A stretch of DNA of 48,268 bases from Phycisphaeraceae bacterium (GCA_020849625.1 JADLFV010000014.1:1-48268); one strand, 5' to 3'. Shown: positions 1-7,962, counted from the first letter of the stretch. Numbers and translations are program-made. The notes: generated from the sequence alone by a model not told the origin.

Positions 1-121
1 CTGACAGGCGCGTCGCCTACCGGCTCTATGGGGCCTTGCCGACGCTGGCCTTCCTGTTGTGTCGCTTCGCTGCGCGCGTGGCGGGTCTGGGCCGATCGGA
101 TCCGTCATGCCGCGGCGCGGC

Positions 122-239
122 GAATTTAGAATTTAGATTTTAGAATTTAGATTGCGCGCGGGACGTCTGATGCCTTTCAATCAAAAATCGCACGGCTTCA
201 ACAGCGGCTTTGGCCGCTAAATCTATAATCTAAAATCTC
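122..239. repeat. AT-rich word repeat, imperfect inverted repeat
   Basis: Positions 122-152 repeat the word GAATTTAGA/TTTTAGAA, and 216-239 carry its approximate reverse complement (TAAATCT, TCTAAAATCT). The AGATTTTAGA core is matched exactly, so the two arms could form a hairpin. It lies downstream of the first gene, which ends at 273 on the minus strand. Nothing else recognisable is seen in 1-272. Confidence 0.6.
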
Positions 240-272
240 CCGCGTCATCATCCGATCACCAGGATGCTACCA

Positions 273-872
273 CTAACCAAAGATCAATCGCAGCACGAGC
301 AACTCCGCGATGATCGCGGCGCCGAGGATGGTCAGCAGTTGCCAGAGATTGATGCGCTTGAGGGCGGCGATGAAGGTAGCGGTCTTCGGCGGCGGGGGGA
401 TCAGGCTCAACTGATTGACGCCGGCAGCCGGGCAGTCGGCCGGTGCGTAGCCGCGGCGGGCCTGGTCCTGCACGATGGCGATCACCAGGCTGCAATCGAA
501 CGGCGACAGGCCCATCACGTGACCCAGTCGCATCAACCGCTGCCGGGCTTCCGGCGGCAGTATCGCGCCCTGCATCGACTCGCTGGTGCGCACCGCCAGC
601 ACCCAGCGCGGATCGGTCGCCTGCATGATCGGCTGGCGCGGGCGGGACATGGCCGGCTGCACGTCCGGCTCCGTGCCCACCAGGCGCAAACGCACAGCCT
701 CATTTTTTTCACGCAGGGTGGTCTTGGCTGCCTGCGGGGCCGGTGGCGTGGGAGAGGGCTGGTAAATGCGAGGCTCAACCCGCTTGGGTCGCGCAGCGGA
801 ACCCGGCGAGTCGGATAACCCGTACGCCTGTTCCAATAACCGCTTTCTGTCCGTCGGCCGGTGGGCGGACAT
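273..872 (-). CDS. Hypothetical protein with C-terminal membrane anchor
   Basis: A 199-residue protein I do not recognise. The N-terminal half is basic and proline-rich (PSPTPPAPQAA around residues 40-50). The middle (about 90-150) looks like a small folded domain with an ILPPEARQRLMRLGHVMG segment. The last ~25 residues form one hydrophobic helix (LLTILGAAIIAELLVL), as in a tail-anchored protein facing the cytoplasm. It lies 121 bases downstream of rimO on the same strand. The ATG at 872 has GGGAG about 9 bases upstream, and an extended -10 (TGATACAGT) lies further upstream, so it may have its own promoter. Coding is supported by a long open frame with GC-rich third positions. Function unknown. 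Confidence 0.65.
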   Translation of the reverse strand: MSAHRPTDRKRLLEQAYGLSDSPGSAARPKRVEPRIYQPSPTPPAPQAAKTTLREKNEAVRLRLVGTEPDVQPAMSRPRQPIMQATDPRWVLAVRTSESMQGAILPPEARQRLMRLGHVMGLSPFDCSLVIAIVQDQARRGYAPADCPAAGVNQLSLIPPPPKTATFIAALKRINLWQLLTILGAAIIAELLVLRLIFG

Positions 873-911
873 CGACCGTCTCCCTGCATTTGAACAGCGT
901 TCGATCTTCTT

Positions 912-917
912 ACTGTA
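912..917 (-). promoter_or_regulatory. Candidate extended -10 for the first gene
   Basis: On the minus strand TGATACAGT forms an extended -10 box about 40 bases upstream of the ATG at 872. No good -35 is seen. Confidence 0.3.
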
Positions 918-993
918 TCACAAGCTAGAACCAATGGAAGTATATGTGTGTAAACACTTGCGGGGTGGGTGTAACTTGTGGAGGGACGTTGGA

Positions 994-2520
994 TTATCGG
1001 ACAACCGTCAGTCTGACGCGGCCGTCGGCCTGCTCGATGGGGCGGGCGATCAGGTCGTAGCCGTTGCTGCCGACGATGCGGCAGCGCAGCAGTTCGCCGG
1101 GCGAAAGGGGCTGGCTGCTGAGCACGTGTGTCCGGCCGTCGATCTCCGGGGCCTGGCGGCAGGTGCGGGCGACATAACTGAGCCGGGCACTGTGTACCCG
1201 GTCCGGACTCACAGAGTCCGGCTCGGCATAGTTGATGGCATCGATCAGCACGTCGCACTCATGGTTGTCCTGCACGAGTTGTTCATTGCGGGCGAAGACC
1301 AGTTGCTGTTGCGTGAGCATCAGTTCATCGATGCGTTGTTCGACTACACCATCCGTGATGGCTTGGCCGTTTTCGTGCAGGCTGCCCGCGGGCGTGCCGG
1401 GCTCGGGCGAGTAGGCGAAAACACCCATCGCTTCGAAATTGAAATCGCGCACGAACTCCACCAGTTCGTTGTGCTCGGCGTCGGTTTCACCGGGATAGCC
1501 GCTGATGAACGTGGTGCGGATGGCAACCCCCGGTACGTGATCGCGCAGTTTGGTCAGCAACGTTTCAATCTGCCGGCGCGAGGTTCGGCGGCGCATCGAA
1601 TCGAGCACGCGATCGTTGATGTGCTGCAGCGGCATGTCGATGTATTTCAAAACATGCGGCAGTCGCGCGATGGCGTCGATCATTTCGTCGGTGAAACACG
1701 ATGGATAAGCGTACATCAACCTCAGCCACCCCCGGAAGGGTTGAATCGTCTCATTCAAAGTTTCCAGCAAGCCGACAAGGCCGGGCTCGTAACCGATGTC
1801 GGAGCCGTAGCTGGTGGTGTCCTGGCCGATGAGGTTGATCTCGAAGGCGCCGTCGGCCAGCAGTTCCTGGAGTTCGCGGACGATCGCTTGTGGGGGTTTG
1901 CTGCGCATCTTGCCGCGGATGGAGGGAATGGTGCAGAAGGCGCAGTTCTGGTTGCAGCCTTCGCTGATGCGCAGGTACGTGTAGTGGCGGGGCGTCAGGC
2001 GCAGGCGGGCCGAGTCGTCCTCGAAATAGCCCTGCGCTTCGATGCCGCGCTCCTGCCGCGCCAGCGTGGCGTTGGCGGCAATGGAGGAATACACCGGCAG
2101 TTCAACCTTGCTGCTGCGTTGGGGTTTTTCACCCTTCCGGGGGGGACGCACCGCCTGCACAATGCGATCGCGATCAAACACGCCGATCAGGGCATCGATG
2201 CCCGGGCACCAGTCCAGCAGTTTGGCCCGATGCCGTTGCACCAGGCAACCCGCCACGATGACGCGCTTGACCAGGCCCTGCTGTTTCAACTCGATGGCCC
2301 GTTCGATTTCGCCCAGCGACTCTTCCTTGGATTCCTCGAGGAAACCGCAGGTATTGATGACGATGGCGTCGGCCCCAGTGTCGTCCGCCTGGTCGCCGGA
2401 GATGGGGATCAGGCCGTCCTCCGCCAGCAGGCCGAGCATCTTCTCGCTGTCCACCAGGTTCTTGGGACAGCCGAGGCTGACGAAAGCGACGGTCGAGATG
2501 TCAGCCGACTTGCGTGACAT
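994..2520 (-). CDS. rimO: Ribosomal protein S12 methylthiotransferase RimO
   Basis: Radical-SAM methylthiotransferase that adds a methylthio group to the conserved aspartate of ribosomal protein S12. The 508-residue protein shows the MiaB/RimO order. The N-terminal cluster-binding domain has VSLGCPKNLVDSE, INTCGF and VAGCL, supplying the three auxiliary-cluster cysteines. The radical-SAM motif is EGCNQNCAFC with the RimO-type TIPSIRGK. A TRAM-like end follows. SLGCPKNLVDSE separates RimO from MiaB. The start at 2520 fits the family N-terminus; the frame stays open 96 bases further but that part is repeat-derived. TACAAT lies 9 bases before this ATG and no Shine-Dalgarno is seen. The protein is longer than typical RimO (about 440), mainly through a segment around residues 130-180. 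Two CCCCCGGAAG decamers lie inside the gene, one on each strand. Confidence 0.95.
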   Translation of the reverse strand: MSRKSADISTVAFVSLGCPKNLVDSEKMLGLLAEDGLIPISGDQADDTGADAIVINTCGFLEESKEESLGEIERAIELKQQGLVKRVIVAGCLVQRHRAKLLDWCPGIDALIGVFDRDRIVQAVRPPRKGEKPQRSSKVELPVYSSIAANATLARQERGIEAQGYFEDDSARLRLTPRHYTYLRISEGCNQNCAFCTIPSIRGKMRSKPPQAIVRELQELLADGAFEINLIGQDTTSYGSDIGYEPGLVGLLETLNETIQPFRGWLRLMYAYPSCFTDEMIDAIARLPHVLKYIDMPLQHINDRVLDSMRRRTSRRQIETLLTKLRDHVPGVAIRTTFISGYPGETDAEHNELVEFVRDFNFEAMGVFAYSPEPGTPAGSLHENGQAITDGVVEQRIDELMLTQQQLVFARNEQLVQDNHECDVLIDAINYAEPDSVSPDRVHSARLSYVARTCRQAPEIDGRTHVLSSQPLSPGELLRCRIVGSNGYDLIARPIEQADGRVRLTVVR

Positions 2521-2529
2521 AGGCGGGGG

Positions 2530-2535
2530 ATTGTA
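2530..2535 (-). promoter_or_regulatory. -10 box of rimO (probably leaderless)
   Basis: TACAAT on the minus strand, 9 bases before the rimO ATG. Transcription would start at or next to the start codon. Confidence 0.5.
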
Positions 2536-2555
2536 GCGGGGAAAGGGGGGAATGT

Positions 2556-2640
2556 CTGATGGATGATTGCTGATTGCTGATGTTAAGAAGGCGCTCCCTT
2601 CCGGGCACATCATCAATCAGCAATCAGAGATCAGCAATCA
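2556..2640. repeat. Inverted repeat built from the word TGATTGCTGAT
   Basis: The left arm (2556-2582) repeats TGATTGCTGAT. The right arm (2609-2640) repeats ATCAGCAATCA. The right arm ends exactly at the stop codon of the ZIP transporter gene (2638-2640), and the left arm lies just upstream of the rimO promoter. A transcript-level hairpin or junction element is likely. Confidence 0.75.
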
Positions 2641-3522
2641 CTTCGCCGATTCCACCTGCTCGCCGTGATGATGCTCATCCTCATGCCCATGCTCATGCCC
2701 GTGCATTTCGAAGGCGCTGACCGTCCAGGCCAGGGCGACGCCCAGCAGCAGGGCGGTGGTGAGTTTGAACTTGTCATGGGCGTGGAATTGGACCTCCGGC
2801 AGCAGGTCGCTGAGCGCAATGCAGAGGAACACACCGGCCGCGAACGCCACCGCGCAGCCGACGATCGGGTTGTTCTCCAGGTCCGCCCCCGCAATGCCCA
2901 GCAGGAACAGCCCCGCTCCCGCCGGGACCACCAGGGAAAACAGCAGGTTCACCAGGTGCCGCGACAGCTTGCTCCATCCCGCGGCCGTCAGCAGCGTAAG
3001 CAGGGTCAGCGAGTCGAACGGCTTGTGCAGGATGATGGCCAGGAACACCGTCATGCCCGCCCAGCGTGCCTCGTGCCCGGCCGCCATGGACGCCGCCAGC
3101 GCCGCGCCGGCGATCAGGCAGTGCAGCACCAGGCCGACGGCCGCCCCGCTCCAGGTCATGCGTTGCTCGTGAACGTGCACGTGCTGATGCTCATCGTGGG
3201 CGCATGCCTCGTCGTGGCCGGCGTCAGGATCGGTCTCGCTCTCAGCCACCTCGTGATGATGGAAGTGAAAGAAACGCTCCAGCAGGAACATGACCAGCAT
3301 GCCCAGCAGCAGCCAGTGTGATCCGCGCACCACGCCGGCGCTTTGCATCGCGTGCGGCGCCAGGTGCAGCAGGGCCACGCCCATCATGAACCCGCCGATC
3401 AGGCTCATGGCCAACTGCATGCGCCGATGGGTCATGTTGACGATCAGCGGCACCAGTCCGCCGCCGATCGACGCCAGAACAATCAGGACGCAGTAACCAG
3501 CCAGCAGGGGGTAGGAGATCAT
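2638..3522 (-). CDS. ZIP-family divalent metal transporter
   Basis: An integral membrane protein of 294 residues with about eight hydrophobic segments. Transmembrane helices 4 and 5 carry the ZIP metal-site pattern: VLHCLIAGAALAAS, then AIILHKPFDS. A His-rich cytoplasmic loop around residues 85-125 (FHFHHHEV, HDEHQHVHVHEQ) and a His-rich tail (HGHEHGHEDEHHH) fit zinc or another divalent cation as substrate. The ATG at 3522 is preferred because TATCAT lies 6 bases upstream; a start 48 bases further upstream is possible. The LHKP variant of the usual HE/HK motif is slightly divergent, so metal specificity is not assigned. Confidence 0.88.
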   Translation of the reverse strand: MISYPLLAGYCVLIVLASIGGGLVPLIVNMTHRRMQLAMSLIGGFMMGVALLHLAPHAMQSAGVVRGSHWLLLGMLVMFLLERFFHFHHHEVAESETDPDAGHDEACAHDEHQHVHVHEQRMTWSGAAVGLVLHCLIAGAALAASMAAGHEARWAGMTVFLAIILHKPFDSLTLLTLLTAAGWSKLSRHLVNLLFSLVVPAGAGLFLLGIAGADLENNPIVGCAVAFAAGVFLCIALSDLLPEVQFHAHDKFKLTTALLLGVALAWTVSAFEMHGHEHGHEDEHHHGEQVESAK

Positions 3523-3528
3523 GCGGTA

Positions 3529-3534
3529 ATGATA
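3529..3534 (-). promoter_or_regulatory. -10 box of the ZIP transporter
   Basis: TATCAT on the minus strand, 6 bases before the ATG and with no Shine-Dalgarno, suggesting a leaderless message. Confidence 0.45.
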
Positions 3535-3650
3535 ACCAATTCTCACCTGGCGGGAAATGCCTGTCCCCATTTTTCCCGACTGCCGGGCGGGTCATGGCCT
3601 TGCCAGAATCAACCGATTAGGGTAAAACGGTGGCATCTTCCAGAGGGCGT

Positions 3651-3703
3651 GACCGGACCCCCGGAACCGGAACCCCCGGAACTGGCTAAACCCGGAACCG
3701 GCC
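3651..3703. repeat. Degenerate CCCGGAACC repeats
   Basis: Four loosely repeated CCCGGAAC/CCGGACCC words lie in the 284-base gap between the divergent ZIP gene and rho. One (3673-3682) is the dispersed decamer with a final C instead of G. No gene is seen in this gap. Confidence 0.5.
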
Positions 3704-3854
3704 GATCCGCCCCCGCTTCGTGAATGGCATCGCGGCCTTGGGCGATCCGTTGCTGGGCACAGTACCGTCTGTGCATCGCCGCCAAGACCCCGTTGCGCTG
3801 CAGCGCCGACTTCCACCGGGCCTGTCCCGGCAAGTGGGCTGAAGTCTTTTCCCC

Positions 3855-5099
3855 ATGAGCAATGTCTCCGGCATCCTGGAACTGTCCAGCAGGGCTGACG
3901 GCCGATTGCGCCAGCTCGGCGATACCTATATCTCCGACCCGGCCGATCCGGTCGTCCCGGCCTCGATGCTCGAGCAGTACGGCTTGCGCCCGGGCGTCGA
4001 GCTGGTCGTCGAACTGGGCCGACCCATGGGCGGCAGCGACGGCTCGAGTAAGCATCACCATAACGGCGGCCATTCCGGGGGCGGGCAGTCCTGGCGCAGC
4101 AAGGGCAAGAAGAAAAAGCAGAAGCTCAACGCCATCGCACCCGAAGCACGCCGCGTCAACAAGATCTTCAGCGTGGATGGCATGGCTCCCGAAGAGTTCG
4201 CCTCCGTCCGCAAGTTCGAGGACCTGACCAGCATCGATCCCCAGCCGCGCATGACGCTGGAATACCCCGGCTGTCCCGCGGCCTGCCGCCTGATCGACCT
4301 GTTCTGTCCCATCGGCTACGGCCAGCGGGCCATGATCGTCAGTCCGCCCAAGGCCGGCAAAACCACCATCCTCCAGAACATCGCCCAGGCGGTGCATCGC
4401 AATCATCCCGACGTGGTGGTCATCGCCATTCTCGTGGACGAGCGGCCGGAGGAAGTGACCGACTTCCGCCGCAACATTCCCGGCATCGTCTGGGCCTCCA
4501 GCAACGATCACTCGCCGCAGCAGCACGTGGGCATGTCCATGCTCGCCTCCGACCGTTGCAAGCGCATGGCCGAGCAGGGCAAGGACGTGCTGGTGCTGCT
4601 CGACTCGCTGACCAGAGTGGGGCGGGCCTTCAACACCGCGCCGCAATTGCAGGGCACCGGGCGCACGCTTTCAGGCGGCCTCGATGCCGGGGCGCTGGCG
4701 ATCCCCAAGCAGATCTTCGGCGCGGCACGCAGGTTTGAAGAGGGCGGTTCATTGTCCATCATCGCCACCGCCCTGGTCGACACCGGCTCGCGCGGCGATC
4801 AGATCATCTTCGAGGAGTTCAAGGGCACCGGCAACATGGAGCTGATCCTCGACCGCAAGATCGCCGAGATGCGCGTCTTCCCCGCCATCGATCTGGCGGC
4901 CAGCGGCACGCGCAAGGAAGACAAGCTCATGCACCCGGCCGAGCTGGCCACCATGACTGCCCTCCGTCGCCGACTGCTGAACATGCAGCCGACGCAGCAG
5001 ATGGAGCAACTGCTCAAGGCCCTCGAACGCTTCAAGACGAATGCGGACCTGGTGGGCAATCCCCAGTCCAGCGAGAATCCCCAGGCCGCCCGAGCCTGA
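3855..5099 (+). CDS. rho: Transcription termination factor Rho
   Basis: Hexameric RNA-dependent ATPase that ends transcription. The 414-residue protein has a cold-shock-like RNA-binding region at about 1-55 (SGILEL ... LRPGVELVVELG). The RecA-type motor follows: Walker A SPPKAGKTT (about 172), VDERPEEVTDF, Walker B VLVLLDSLTRVGRAFN (about 250) and the Q/R-loop stretch GRTLSGGLDAGALAIPKQ. Two features are unusual. A Gly/His/Lys-rich insert at about 60-92 (KHHHNGGHSGGG, KGKKKKQK) separates the two domains, and the Walker B region reads LTRVGRAFN instead of the common ITRLARAYN. No clear Shine-Dalgarno is present. A repeat of CAAGTT/TTTCGAG words (about 5107-5140) follows the stop codon. Confidence 0.95.
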   Translation: MSNVSGILELSSRADGRLRQLGDTYISDPADPVVPASMLEQYGLRPGVELVVELGRPMGGSDGSSKHHHNGGHSGGGQSWRSKGKKKKQKLNAIAPEARRVNKIFSVDGMAPEEFASVRKFEDLTSIDPQPRMTLEYPGCPAACRLIDLFCPIGYGQRAMIVSPPKAGKTTILQNIAQAVHRNHPDVVVIAILVDERPEEVTDFRRNIPGIVWASSNDHSPQQHVGMSMLASDRCKRMAEQGKDVLVLLDSLTRVGRAFNTAPQLQGTGRTLSGGLDAGALAIPKQIFGAARRFEEGGSLSIIATALVDTGSRGDQIIFEEFKGTGNMELILDRKIAEMRVFPAIDLAASGTRKEDKLMHPAELATMTALRRRLLNMQPTQQMEQLLKALERFKTNADLVGNPQSSENPQAARA

Positions 5100-5615
5100 G
5101 CGGATCAGTTTCGAGGTTCAAGTTCCAAGTTTCGAGTTCTGGTCAAACGCTGAGGTATTCGCTCCCAACTGCCATCGGATTTACAACTTACAGGCAGAAA
5201 ACCGACGGAAGGCCTGGCAACGGCCGTTGCAATCTGCGAGGGGCAAAAATCATGCAATCAACCGCTGATTTGTAGCTGATATTGTGGTGATGCGGCGTCG
5301 TCGGCATTGACATTCATCCAAAATGTGTTAAGCATAATGCAAGATCAGGCTTGATCAGGGGGCGAGAACCCATGGTGGGGGATCGCGGGCTGATGCGTGC
5401 AGTCGTTGGCCCGCAGGGTCGTCGAAAAAATCATTTTTACTCCGGGCAATCTGTGGGACGTCGCGCCAGCGGGTGGCGCGGGTCATTCGCCATTTCGTTC
5501 GCTACTTGATTTGGAAAGAGGTTTTCGCCGGATTCTCCATCCGTGTCACGGGTTCCACGCTGAACCTCGACCCCAAGGCCACGGGCGCCTGGTCTGACGG
5601 ACAGTGAGGTGATCG
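5100..5615 (+). other. Long intergenic region with promoter candidate and hairpins
   Basis: No convincing gene in 516 bases. A TTGACA at 5307-5312 is followed, after a long 20-base spacer, by CATAAT at 5333-5338. Just downstream are GATCAGGCTTGATC (5343-5356), a GCGGGC/GCCCGC stem (5385-5390 with 5409-5414) followed by an A- and T-rich run, and a perfect 7-bp hairpin (5462-5468 with 5474-5480). This may be a structured leader of the regulator at 5616 or a small RNA. Confidence 0.35.
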
Positions 5616-6563
5616 ATGGCGCTGGAGATGGAACAGGCCAGCACGCCGGAGCAGTTTGTCGGCCGATCCGCCTGCGCAGTGCGCTTGAGGGCGAAACTGG
5701 CCCGGCTGTCGAAATTTCCGGTCAACATTCTGCTGCAGGGAGAAACAGGCACCGGCAAGGAACTGGCAGCGAGGATTCTCCATTTCAGCGGTCCGCGCCG
5801 CGCCGGGCCGTTCATCGGGGTCAACTGCGCCGCGGTGCACGAATCACTGCTTGAAAGCGAATTGTTCGGCCACGAGGCCGGAGCTTTTACCGGCGCCCGG
5901 CGTGCTTCGCCCGGCCTGTTACGGGCCGCCAACCATGGCACCATCCTGCTCGATGAAGTGGGCGACATGGGCCCGTCGCTTCAGAGCAAGTTGCTGCGCG
6001 TGCTGGAGGATCGGGCGGTGCTGCCGGTGGGCGCCACGCGCTCGATTCCCGTTGACATCCGCGTGATCGCCGCCACTCACCGCGACCTGGCCCAGGCGGT
6101 GCGCAGCGGAGCGTTCCGCAGCGACCTGTACTATCGCCTGAACGTGGTGACGCTCACGTTGCCGGCCCTGCGCCAGCGTCGGGAGGACATTCCGCTTCTG
6201 GCTGCGGGAATGCTGCATCAGGTCGCGCGATTGCTCGACATGCCCGTCAAGTCGATTTCGCCGCAGGCCGAACACATGCTGATGGAATACGATTGGCCGG
6301 GCAACGTGCGCGAACTGGGCAACGTGATGCAGCGGGCCTGCGTGCTCGGCCGCGGACAGGTCATCGAGCCGGCCGACCTGCGCGATTACCTGATGGAAGG
6401 CGCCCGCGTCGAACAGTTTGCGACGCTGGACGACATGGTCTCGCAGCACATTCACGACGCCCTGGCCAAAAGCGGCGGCGTGCGCGTGGAGGCCGCCCGC
6501 ATGCTCGGCATCAACCGCAAACGCTTGTGGCGGATGATGAACCACTACAAGATAAGCCACTGA
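5616..6563 (+). CDS. Orphan sigma-54-dependent transcription activator
   Basis: Bacterial enhancer-binding protein of 315 residues that starts almost directly with the AAA+ domain and has no receiver, PAS or GAF sensor. Walker A is GETGTGKE (about 43). The sigma-54-contacting loop is intact as EAGAFTGA (about 88). Walker B is GTILLDEVGDM, followed by RLNVVTLTLPALRQRREDIPLL and WPGNVREL. The C-terminus is a Fis-type helix-turn-helix (EAARMLGINRKRLWRMM). Lacking a sensor, it may be controlled by a partner protein or by its own level. A GG-N10-GC sigma-54 promoter lies 400 bases downstream, ahead of the PEP-CTERM genes. Related sigma-54 regulators (PrsR) control PEP-CTERM proteins in other bacteria, so this gene probably activates the following locus. 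Confidence 0.92.
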   Translation: MALEMEQASTPEQFVGRSACAVRLRAKLARLSKFPVNILLQGETGTGKELAARILHFSGPRRAGPFIGVNCAAVHESLLESELFGHEAGAFTGARRASPGLLRAANHGTILLDEVGDMGPSLQSKLLRVLEDRAVLPVGATRSIPVDIRVIAATHRDLAQAVRSGAFRSDLYYRLNVVTLTLPALRQRREDIPLLAAGMLHQVARLLDMPVKSISPQAEHMLMEYDWPGNVRELGNVMQRACVLGRGQVIEPADLRDYLMEGARVEQFATLDDMVSQHIHDALAKSGGVRVEAARMLGINRKRLWRMMNHYKISH

Positions 6564-6779
6564 CCTCTCGACGCTCCATCCCCGTACCACATCCACTCAC
6601 CGCAACACCCACGCCTCAGCATGCTTCGCCGTTTGCCCATGCGCGGCGGTTATTACATTTCAACAGGAGCAATCACAGCCACAAGGAGCGAGAGGCGGTG
6701 GACAGCGAAATGATGAAAATTCCTCGCGGCGGCGCGATGCGAAGGGGATTGCAGACCGGCGGGGCGGGACAAGGGGCCG

Positions 6780-6801
6780 CTTATGTCACACAGGGCATAA
6801 G
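6780..6801. promoter_or_regulatory. Dyad CTTATG-N10-CATAAG, candidate enhancer site
   Basis: A perfect 6+6 dyad with a 10-base spacer, about 170 bases upstream of the sigma-54 promoter. That is a normal distance for binding of an activator such as the protein encoded at 5616-6563. Confidence 0.4.
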
Positions 6802-6876
6802 TGCATGATGGAAATTCTCTTAGCCATGATCAGCCGCGGCAGCGCGGGACGTTATGACCCGACGCGGCGAATGCGG

Positions 6877-6888
6877 CGCATGCATGCG
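6877..6888. promoter_or_regulatory. Perfect 12-bp palindrome CGCATGCATGCG
   Basis: It lies about 75 bases upstream of the -24 element. It may be a second upstream activator site. Confidence 0.35.
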
Positions 6889-6958
6889 GTCATCCATGGC
6901 TGATCCTAATTGCTTTGCCGGGCAGCACCTGTGACCGATTGCGATCAGTCGCCTGATT

Positions 6959-6974
6959 TGGCACGCGCGCTGCA
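6959..6974 (+). promoter_or_regulatory. Sigma-54 promoter (-24/-12)
   Basis: TGGCACG-N4-CTGCA matches the sigma-54 consensus TGGCACG-N4-TTGCA at all but one position. The invariant GG (6960-6961) and GC (6972-6973) are separated by exactly 10 bases. Expected transcription start is near 6985. An activator gene of the matching type ends 400 bases upstream. Confidence 0.7.
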
Positions 6975-7002
6975 TCAGGTGAGAGTGAGTGGTCTTGAAC
7001 CG

Positions 7003-7075
7003 GCGCGTACGAGAACCCGGAAAACCGTGATGGCATCCGGACCCGAAGCTCCCACGGCCGGGTTCTCATACGTGC
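7003..7075 (+). ncRNA. Strong hairpin in the sigma-54 transcript
   Basis: Bases 7003-7020 pair with 7058-7075 along 18 positions with two mismatches or wobbles. An inner CCGTG (7025-7029) pairs with CACGG (7053-7057). The structure begins about 18 bases after the predicted start of transcription. No U-run follows, so it is not a normal terminator. It could be a structured 5' leader, a binding site, or part of a small RNA. Confidence 0.5.
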
Positions 7076-7110
7076 CCTTATCAACACCGGGGTGGAAAGG
7101 CAGTTCAACG

Positions 7111-7311
7111 ATGCACGTTCAGTTGCGACATATGAGGCCTGAACAATTGCTGCTGCTGCGAATCTACGGCGATCACCTGGTGGCTCGAGCGATCGATCGC
7201 GAGTTGGATCGCCGCGCCGTGGCTGGAGGACCGATCGCATCACCTCGTCGTCGTCAGGTGGCGCCTGCATCGGCCGCCACATGGACGTCTCGCGGCCATA
7301 TCGCAGCCTGA
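7111..7311 (+). CDS. Small hypothetical protein
   Basis: A 66-residue open frame from the ATG at 7111. The first 37 residues look like an amphipathic helical unit (MRPEQLLLLRIYGDHLVARAIDRELDRR written in part: EQLLLLRIYG, HLVARAIDREL). A Ser/Arg/Ala-rich tail follows. GGAAAGG lies about 13 bases upstream, which is a weak ribosome site. It is transcribed from the sigma-54 promoter if that is active. No family recognised. The alternative is that this stretch is non-coding and belongs to a structured RNA of about 400 bases. Confidence 0.4.
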   Translation: MHVQLRHMRPEQLLLLRIYGDHLVARAIDRELDRRAVAGGPIASPRRRQVAPASAATWTSRGHIAA

Positions 7312-7321
7312 ATCCGTATGC

Positions 7322-7387
7322 GCCCCATCGTCGGCCGTCACGCCACGCCCCCTGCGCTGCATCGGCCGACGTGGGGCTGAACACGGT
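7322..7387 (+). other. Long-stem hairpin between small ORF and receiver-like gene
   Basis: GCCCCA-T-CGTCGGCCG (7322-7337) pairs perfectly with 7373-7387 apart from one bulged T, giving a 15-bp GC-rich stem around a 35-base loop. No T-run follows. It may end or stabilise the upstream transcript. Confidence 0.5.
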
Positions 7388-7481
7388 CAAGTCAGTCAAT
7401 CGTGATTCATCACAGGATGGATGAATGGCCATGTCGGGGCCCGGTCAAACTTCGTCGCATCAGGAGCAGGGAAACACGCCC

Positions 7482-7946
7482 ATGATTGCCCAGCCGAATC
7501 TGAAAGTCCTGGTCGTCGAGAGCGAACCGCATCGCTTGCGCCAACTGGCACAATGCCTGGCGGAGTTCGGGATGACGGTTCGCACCGCCATGACGGTGGA
7601 CGAAGCCATGCACTGGCTGCGGCGCGAGGTCTTTGACGGCGTGATGATGTCGGTGAAGGTGGGACTGGGTCCCGGCTCGCTGCTGCAGCGGGTTCGACGC
7701 CTGTGGGCCACGCGCTTCCTGTTCACCACGGGACCTCCTGACCTCCAGGAACTGGCTGCCCACGCCCAGCGCCTCGGCGCCGATGCACACCTGTGCTATC
7801 CGGCCAGTATGCCTGACCTGTCAGAGCATCTGGGCGTGCTGATGGCCAGGCATCTGCAAGGCTGTCGCGGCCGGCCCGGGCGTCTGACCTCGTCCGCTGA
7901 CGCATTCGCCTCGGCACGCGATTCGCCACTGGCTCGTCCGCCGTGA
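7482..7946 (+). CDS. Degenerate response-regulator receiver protein
   Basis: A 154-residue protein resembling a CheY-type receiver (about residues 6-120). It has LKVLVVESEPHRLRQLAQCL at the first strand and helix, VDEAMHWL, then DGVMMSVKVG where the phosphoacceptor Asp would sit. In that strand the Asp is replaced by Ser, and the acidic pair of strand 1 is E-S-E. It therefore probably does not take part in normal phosphotransfer and may act as a pseudo-receiver binding partner. The frame is open upstream to an ATG at 7425; 7482 is preferred because it places the domain at the N-terminus. It sits between the sigma-54 regulator and the PEP-CTERM genes, suggesting a regulatory part in that locus. 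The Arg/Ser/Ala-rich C-terminus is probably disordered. Confidence 0.65.
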   Translation: MIAQPNLKVLVVESEPHRLRQLAQCLAEFGMTVRTAMTVDEAMHWLRREVFDGVMMSVKVGLGPGSLLQRVRRLWATRFLFTTGPPDLQELAAHAQRLGADAHLCYPASMPDLSEHLGVLMARHLQGCRGRPGRLTSSADAFASARDSPLARPP

Positions 7947-7962
7947 CAAGAAATGTCTTGTC
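7945..7962. promoter_or_regulatory. Inverted repeat GACAAG-N6-CTTGTC
   Basis: A perfect 6+6 dyad overlapping the stop codon of the receiver-like gene and 115 bases upstream of the first PEP-CTERM gene. It may be a weak hairpin or an operator. Confidence 0.3.

Noticed and set aside
766..2517. Long plus-strand open frame opposite rimO
   Set aside because: It mirrors rimO codons on the other strand; its translation shows no recognised motif, while rimO has all its family motifs.
6698..6903. Two micro-ORFs (36 and 32 codons) joined by an ATGA overlap
   Set aside because: The first has AAGGAGCGAG upstream, but the peptides show no feature, and the stretch carries the dyads that better explain it as the upstream region of the sigma-54 promoter.
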